Shown here piece after piece: positions 59,989 through 64,000 of a stretch of DNA of 64,000 nt (positions are counted from its first letter, which is position 1; each line of letters opens with the position of its first letter). Source of the stretch: Pontibacter kalidii (lineage in GTDB: Bacteria; Bacteroidota; Bacteroidia; Cytophagales; Hymenobacteraceae); assembly GCF_026278245.1 (NCBI RefSeq), contig NZ_CP111079.1, forward strand, positions 2,606,501-2,670,500. The letters run 5' to 3'. The notes beneath the pieces were generated by a model. The model did no database searches and had not been told where the DNA came from. It saw nothing but the letters and a program-made list of their open reading frames with translations. The position numbers and the translations under genes are program-made.

Positions 59989-61332
59989 ATGGCACCACAA
60001 CGCATTACCCGCAAAGACTTTATCAAAAGCTCCTCCCTCCTGCTCGCCAGCAGCAGCATGCTGTCCTGCAGCAGTCTACTGGCAGGAGACCAGTCGGAGC
60101 GTGACGAAAAAAGCAAGTTCGCAGCTACCGGCAATTCCCTTACGTTAAAAAACGTGAGGCTGGAGACAGGCTTTGTATATGAGGAAGAGGAGGTGATTGC
60201 TACCCAAACCGGCTTGTTCACCCTCGAGATCAGCGAAGGAAGTATAAAAGCCATCCTGCCTAACAACCCTTCGGCCAACGCCATCGACGCCAAAGGCTTG
60301 CTGCTGCTCCCCGCCTTCAAGGACATGCACATCCACCTGGACAAAACCTTTTACGGCGGCCCCTGGCAGGCACGCCGGAAGAAGAACCGGACGGTAGAGG
60401 ATATGATCGCCTACGAGCAGCAGGTGCTCCCGGAAATGCTCAACACCTCTACCGAACGGGCAGAGAAGCTTATCGAACTCCTGCAGGCACATGGCGCCAA
60501 TTTTGCCAGGAGCCATGTCAATATCGAGCCGACTTCCAAACTCGACTCCCTGAAAAACCTACAGCTGGCCCTCGAGAACAAGAAAGATAGCTTTGCTGCA
60601 GAACTGGTCGCTTTTCCGCAGCACGGTATACTGCGTTCTAAATCGGAGCACCTGATGAAAGAGGCCGCCACCATGGGAATCGACTTTATCGGCGGGCTGG
60701 ACCCCAACGCCATTGATGGCAACATGGAGGAAAGTATGGATTTTGTGGTGCAGCTGGCCCTGGACCATAACAAGGGCATCGACATACACCTGCATGAAGG
60801 TGGCCAGCCCGGCCTGGCCACGGTGAACTACCTGATTGACCGCGTAAATGAAAATCCCGTTCTGAAAGGCAAAACGTTCATCAGCCATAGCTTTGTACTG
60901 GCCAGGCTCGAGAAACCAACGCTGGAGGAAGTGGCCGAAAAGCTGGCCCACGCCGGAATCGGCATCATCTCGACCATACCTTTCGGAAGTATGATCATGC
61001 CCATCCCGACGCTTTACAAGTATGGCGTAGACGTGCGAACGGGCAACGACTCGATCGTGGACCACTGGAATACATTTGGATCTGGCAGCGTTTTGCAAAA
61101 AGCTAACCTGATGGCGCAGCTGTATGGCTATTCCACAGAATTGGAACTCTCCCGCTGCCTGAAACTGGCCACACACAACATCTTGCCCTTAGATGACCAG
61201 GGCAACCGGCAGTGGCCACAGGTTGGCGACACGGCTGACCTGGTGCTGGTAGATGCCAGCTGCTCGGCAGAGGCCGTTTCCCGCGTTTCACCTGTAAAAT
61301 CGCTGATCCACAAAGGAAGCGTTGTCTATTAA
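59989..61332 (+). CDS. Cytosine-deaminase-like amidohydrolase, exported
   Basis: A 447-residue metal-dependent hydrolase of the CodA-like amidohydrolase group. Motifs: metal-site HIHLDKT, RSHVNIEP, FPQHGI, IDIHLHEGG (where CodA has HCDE), ISHSFVLA and the Asp in TGNDSIVDHW. The N-terminus (RKDFIKSSSLLLASSSMLSC) carries a signal with a lipobox-like Cys, unusual for a cytosine deaminase, which is normally cytoplasmic. Substrate could be a cyclic amide or a nucleobase. It is followed 11 bases later by the ankyrin gene. Confidence 0.82.
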   Translation: MAPQRITRKDFIKSSSLLLASSSMLSCSSLLAGDQSERDEKSKFAATGNSLTLKNVRLETGFVYEEEEVIATQTGLFTLEISEGSIKAILPNNPSANAIDAKGLLLLPAFKDMHIHLDKTFYGGPWQARRKKNRTVEDMIAYEQQVLPEMLNTSTERAEKLIELLQAHGANFARSHVNIEPTSKLDSLKNLQLALENKKDSFAAELVAFPQHGILRSKSEHLMKEAATMGIDFIGGLDPNAIDGNMEESMDFVVQLALDHNKGIDIHLHEGGQPGLATVNYLIDRVNENPVLKGKTFISHSFVLARLEKPTLEEVAEKLAHAGIGIISTIPFGSMIMPIPTLYKYGVDVRTGNDSIVDHWNTFGSGSVLQKANLMAQLYGYSTELELSRCLKLATHNILPLDDQGNRQWPQVGDTADLVLVDASCSAEAVSRVSPVKSLIHKGSVVY

Positions 61333-61343
61333 CCCCCTGCGCT

Positions 61344-62015
61344 ATGTATACCCTGCTGTTATTATTTTCTTTTATACTTTTTGCCTCCTGCCACACAGGC
61401 ACGCCCATGCAAACACCTGCAACACAAGACGCCATAATTAAAGCTGTCGTGAAAAGAAAACTGAATGTAGTGGCGGCAGCCCTGAAGGAGGGAGCCGATG
61501 TGAATGCAACGGATCATCAGAAAAGATCCCTCCTGCTTTTAGCCACACACAACAATGACCTGGAAATGGCGCAGCTGCTGGTAGCGCATGGCGCAGACGT
61601 AAACCAGCAGGATGTGCTAAAAGACAGCCCCTTCCTGTATGCCGGAGCGGCAGGGCATACGGCTCTGGTCAAGCTGTTCCTGGAACACGGCGCCCGCTTT
61701 GATGTGTTCAACCGCTACTATGGCAGCGCCCTGATCCCGGCCTGCGAACGAGGGCACCTGGAAGTGGTAAAGCTGCTGGCCAACACCAAAGGCTTCCCTA
61801 TTGACCACGTGAACCGCCTGGGCTGGACGGCCCTGATGGAAGCCGTTGTATTGGGCGACGGCAGCAAGACCTACGTGCAGGTAGTGCAAACGCTGGTGGA
61901 TGCCGGTTGCGATGTGAACATACCCGATAAAGATGGCGTGACGGCGCTGCAGCATGCCCGGGACCGGGGCTATACAAGTATAGCAAAGGTGCTGGAGGCT
62001 GCCTCCGGAAAGTAG
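61344..62015 (+). CDS. Ankyrin-repeat lipoprotein
   Basis: A 223-residue lipoprotein (lipobox FASC) with about five ankyrin repeats from residue 35: ALKEGADVNATDHQKRSLLLLA, LLVAHGADVNQQD, LFLEHGARFDVFN, LGWTALMEAVVLGDGS and LVDAGCDVNIPDKDGVTAL in outline. It probably binds a protein partner in the periplasm, perhaps the amidohydrolase encoded 11 bases upstream; ankyrin-catalase style pairings of this kind are known, but no partner is shown here. Confidence 0.88.
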   Translation: MYTLLLLFSFILFASCHTGTPMQTPATQDAIIKAVVKRKLNVVAAALKEGADVNATDHQKRSLLLLATHNNDLEMAQLLVAHGADVNQQDVLKDSPFLYAGAAGHTALVKLFLEHGARFDVFNRYYGSALIPACERGHLEVVKLLANTKGFPIDHVNRLGWTALMEAVVLGDGSKTYVQVVQTLVDAGCDVNIPDKDGVTALQHARDRGYTSIAKVLEAASGK

Positions 62016-62236
62016 CCCTGCCAGTAGAGCTGAGTTGATCCGCACATACCAGGCAAAGCACCTGTCAGGGCGGCAGACATTTCCCTGAGTTGGCTAGCAT
62101 TGCGAACACCATTTCAGCAGCGTGTTCGTTCGTGCTCCCTGCATCATCCCCGCGATACAGCAAAAGCACTGCCTGCGCAGGTGGCGCAGCATAAGCAGAG
62201 GCACGTATACAACAAAACACGAAAGCAGCTATACCA

Positions 62237-62806
62237 GTGTATGAACTCTTAGGGAACTATCTGAGGAGCAGGACAAGTATGAATGCGTATGATCTGGAGA
62301 TGGTGTATACGTATTTCAGGCCTGCTAAAACAAAACGCAACCAGCTCCTGCTCTCCAGCGGAGAGGTATGCCGGCATTATTATTTTGTAAACAAAGGATG
62401 CATCCGGATCTATACGATCCAAAAGGATGGCCGGGAAACGAGCCGGTACTTTGCTTTTGAGGGAAACTTTGGCACTGCCCTGCCCAGCTTTATTGAACAG
62501 GTCCCCGCGACTGAGTATATGCAGACCATCGAACGGTCCGAGCTGCTCAGCATCACGCGGGAGGACTTTCTGCATTTGATAGACACTATCCCTGCGTTTG
62601 CCTTTATCTACCGTCAGATCCTGGAACTGGGCTTTATCATGGCTCAGCAAAGGATCTACGGCTTCCAGGGTTTTGATGCATTAGAGAAAGTGAAGTGGAT
62701 CATCCAGCATCAGCCCGATTTCCTGTTGCGCGTCTCCAATAAAATGGCAGCCTCCTACTTGGGCATCTCGCCCTCCACACTGAGCCGAACAAAAGCAAGG
62801 CTCTGA
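62237..62806 (+). CDS. Crp/Fnr family transcriptional regulator
   Basis: A 189-residue regulator with the cyclic-nucleotide-binding-type beta-roll (RNQLLLSSGEVCRHYYFVNKGCIRIY, GRETSRYFAFEGNFGTALPSFI) and a C-terminal winged helix (NKMAASYLGISPSTLSRTKARL). It has no Fe-S cysteines and lacks the RxS-type cAMP site, as is common in Bacteroidota members. The likely start is this codon or the Met at 62279. Target unknown. Confidence 0.88.
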   Translation: MYELLGNYLRSRTSMNAYDLEMVYTYFRPAKTKRNQLLLSSGEVCRHYYFVNKGCIRIYTIQKDGRETSRYFAFEGNFGTALPSFIEQVPATEYMQTIERSELLSITREDFLHLIDTIPAFAFIYRQILELGFIMAQQRIYGFQGFDALEKVKWIIQHQPDFLLRVSNKMAASYLGISPSTLSRTKARL

Positions 62807-62847
62807 AAACGTTGCGCTACGGCAATGTTTTCCTGTTAAGGTGCTCC

Positions 62848-62855
62848 TACCTTTG
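62848..62855 (+). promoter_or_regulatory. Candidate -7 element of the hydroxyisourate hydrolase gene
   Basis: TACCTTTG, a full match to TAnnTTTG, 19 bases before the ATG at 62875. It supports the later start at 62875 instead of 62812. Confidence 0.5.
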
Positions 62856-62874
62856 CCAGCATAACCATACTACA

Positions 62875-63282
62875 ATGCGACATCTGATCCTTACATTCCT
62901 TTTTAGTTTAGCCGTTACGCTTGCCTTTCCACAGGCACACACGCACCAGCTATCCAGCCACATTCTCGATGTTTCTACCGGCAGACCTGCAGCAGGAGTG
63001 CCTGTCAGGCTGGAGAAGCGGGATGAGCAGGCCAACAGATGGTTTTTGGTGGACGAGAAGACTACAGACAGCAACGGCCGCATCCAGGATTTCCTCGACT
63101 ATAAGAAAACGGAGACCGGCGTCTATAAACTGACCTTTCTGGTAGCGGACTACTTTAAGCAGCAAAAAGCAGATACGTTTTACCCTTTCATCGAGGTGGT
63201 GTTCCAGATCAGGGATAAAGCGCATTACCATGTCCCGATAACCCTCTCGCCCTACGGATACTCCACCTACAGAGGCAATTAA
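62875..63282 (+). CDS. uraH: Secreted 5-hydroxyisourate hydrolase (transthyretin-like)
   Basis: Hydrolyses 5-hydroxyisourate, the product of urate oxidation, to OHCU. It has the conserved SSHILDVSTGRPAAGVPVRLEK N-terminal His, Arg (in VRLEK), and HYHVPITLSPYGYSTYRGN ending in the family's YRGS-like motif. A signal peptide (about residues 1-19, ending AFPQA) places it in the periplasm, where several bacterial homologues are known to be. Start chosen at 62875 because the signal peptide and the promoter box agree. Mature part is about 115 residues, the usual length. Confidence 0.92.
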   Translation: MRHLILTFLFSLAVTLAFPQAHTHQLSSHILDVSTGRPAAGVPVRLEKRDEQANRWFLVDEKTTDSNGRIQDFLDYKKTETGVYKLTFLVADYFKQQKADTFYPFIEVVFQIRDKAHYHVPITLSPYGYSTYRGN

Positions 63283-63428
63283 TCTACTCGTACTAACGAC
63301 TTCATGAGCGGCGTGAAAGTTTTGCTTGATCATGCCTCCCATACTTTCGCGCGCAGTGTCAGCTGCCTTTCACCCTGAAAGCCTGCTGCATCGCGACTCG
63401 TCACTTCTTTCATTTTAATAACTACCCT

Positions 63429-63884
63429 ATGTTCTCCAGACAACTTGTTTTCCTTTTTATACTTTCTATCGCCACCCTTTCTGCTTCCTGCCAGGACAGC
63501 AAAGACAAGGATGAAAGCGGCCTGAACCCTATCGACAACAGGTTGGTTGGCAAGTGGGACGTACGCTCTAAAACAGACACAGAAAAAGTGAAGGGTGCCG
63601 AGAAGGAAACCGACCGAGACGTATACCAGCCAGGTGAAAAGACGTACGAGTTTACCGCTGCTAACAAGCTCATCATTACAGACGGCTTTGGCCGGAAGCA
63701 AACCACTCTGCCTGTTTGGATGGTAGAAGGAAAGCTGTACATAGGCCAGTACCACCAGAACAAAGTGCCCTATACCATAACGTTTACAGAAAACGGGCTA
63801 AGATTGGTAAAGGAGGAAGAATCCCATGAGGATGGTGAGATAACTATGCAGCAGGAAGTGGTGGTGCTGGAACGTGCCCGCTAA
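63429..63884 (+). CDS. Lipocalin-like lipoprotein
   Basis: A 151-residue lipoprotein (lipobox SASC). NRLVGKWDVRSK.. YEFTAANKLIITDG.. WMVEGKLYIGQYH.. YTITFTENGLRLVKEEE is the strand pattern of small lipocalin-like (DUF5004/DUF4488-type) lipoproteins of Bacteroidota. Ligand unknown. It is preceded by 146 bases that I could not assign to a promoter. Confidence 0.7.
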   Translation: MFSRQLVFLFILSIATLSASCQDSKDKDESGLNPIDNRLVGKWDVRSKTDTEKVKGAEKETDRDVYQPGEKTYEFTAANKLIITDGFGRKQTTLPVWMVEGKLYIGQYHQNKVPYTITFTENGLRLVKEEESHEDGEITMQQEVVVLERAR

Positions 63885-64000
63885 CAAAGCGTGGTGCCCT
63901 GGCCATACAAGCAAAAAATGATAACTCCTGGCGGCATGCTCATATTTTAAATAGCCAGATTTCGAGTCAAAAGTACATACCTGAAAGTGTGGGCACAGAC

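Overview
The window looks like a chromosomal segment of a pigmented, aerobic Bacteroidota, most likely Hymenobacteraceae and close to Pontibacter. The evidence is SusC/SusD pairs, many lipoproteins, TAnnTTTG-type promoters, menaquinone synthesis (MenB), a 652-residue GyrB, about 50% GC, and an extreme excess of the 7-mer TATACTT/AAGTATA. I saw no rRNA, tRNA, CRISPR array, transposase or prophage.

Layout. 1-8 kb: end of a DUF5996 gene, a PagL-like lipid A deacylase, a DEAD-box helicase, type II MenB and a secreted M13 metallopeptidase. 8-17 kb: a DoxX protein, a TPR protein, an AT-rich orphan gene with a possible PD-(D/E)XK nuclease fold, a DUF5686 outer-membrane protein, gyrB and small genes. 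17-19.3 kb: a copper/respiration cassette (small Cys protein, lipoprotein, SCO, cytochrome c). 20-37 kb: a long run of minus-strand genes facing a convergent DeoR/GlpR regulator. In order of transcription it is glpD, glpK, glpF, glpT, susC, susD, a PLD-like lipoprotein, a metallophosphoesterase, a GDPD, an SGNH esterase and a second GDPD. Together these could strip acyl chains and head groups from phospholipids or other glycerophosphodiesters outside the cytoplasm, take up glycerol 3-phosphate and glycerol, and feed them to dihydroxyacetone phosphate. 37-39 kb: umuDC. 39.6-45.3 kb: a stand-alone phytochrome sensory module next to a giant CheB-CheR-PAS-histidine kinase. 46 kb: a glutamate/dicarboxylate symporter.

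47.8-58.5 kb, the most unusual part: seven minus-strand genes encoding a vWA-like lipoprotein, a polytopic membrane protein, a tubulin/FtsZ-like GTPase, a 1154-residue protein with an actin/Hsp70 ATPase core, a membrane-anchored coiled-coil protein, a MotA/TolQ/ZorA-like channel with a long coiled-coil tail, and a MotB/ZorB-like peptidoglycan-binding stator. A tubulin relative, an actin relative and an ion-driven motor in one locus suggest an envelope-spanning machine of unknown function.

59-64 kb: an AraC regulator, a cytosine-deaminase-like amidohydrolase, an ankyrin lipoprotein, a Crp/Fnr regulator, a secreted hydroxyisourate hydrolase and a small lipoprotein. Gene-free stretches are packed with dispersed palindromic repeats of at least five families.
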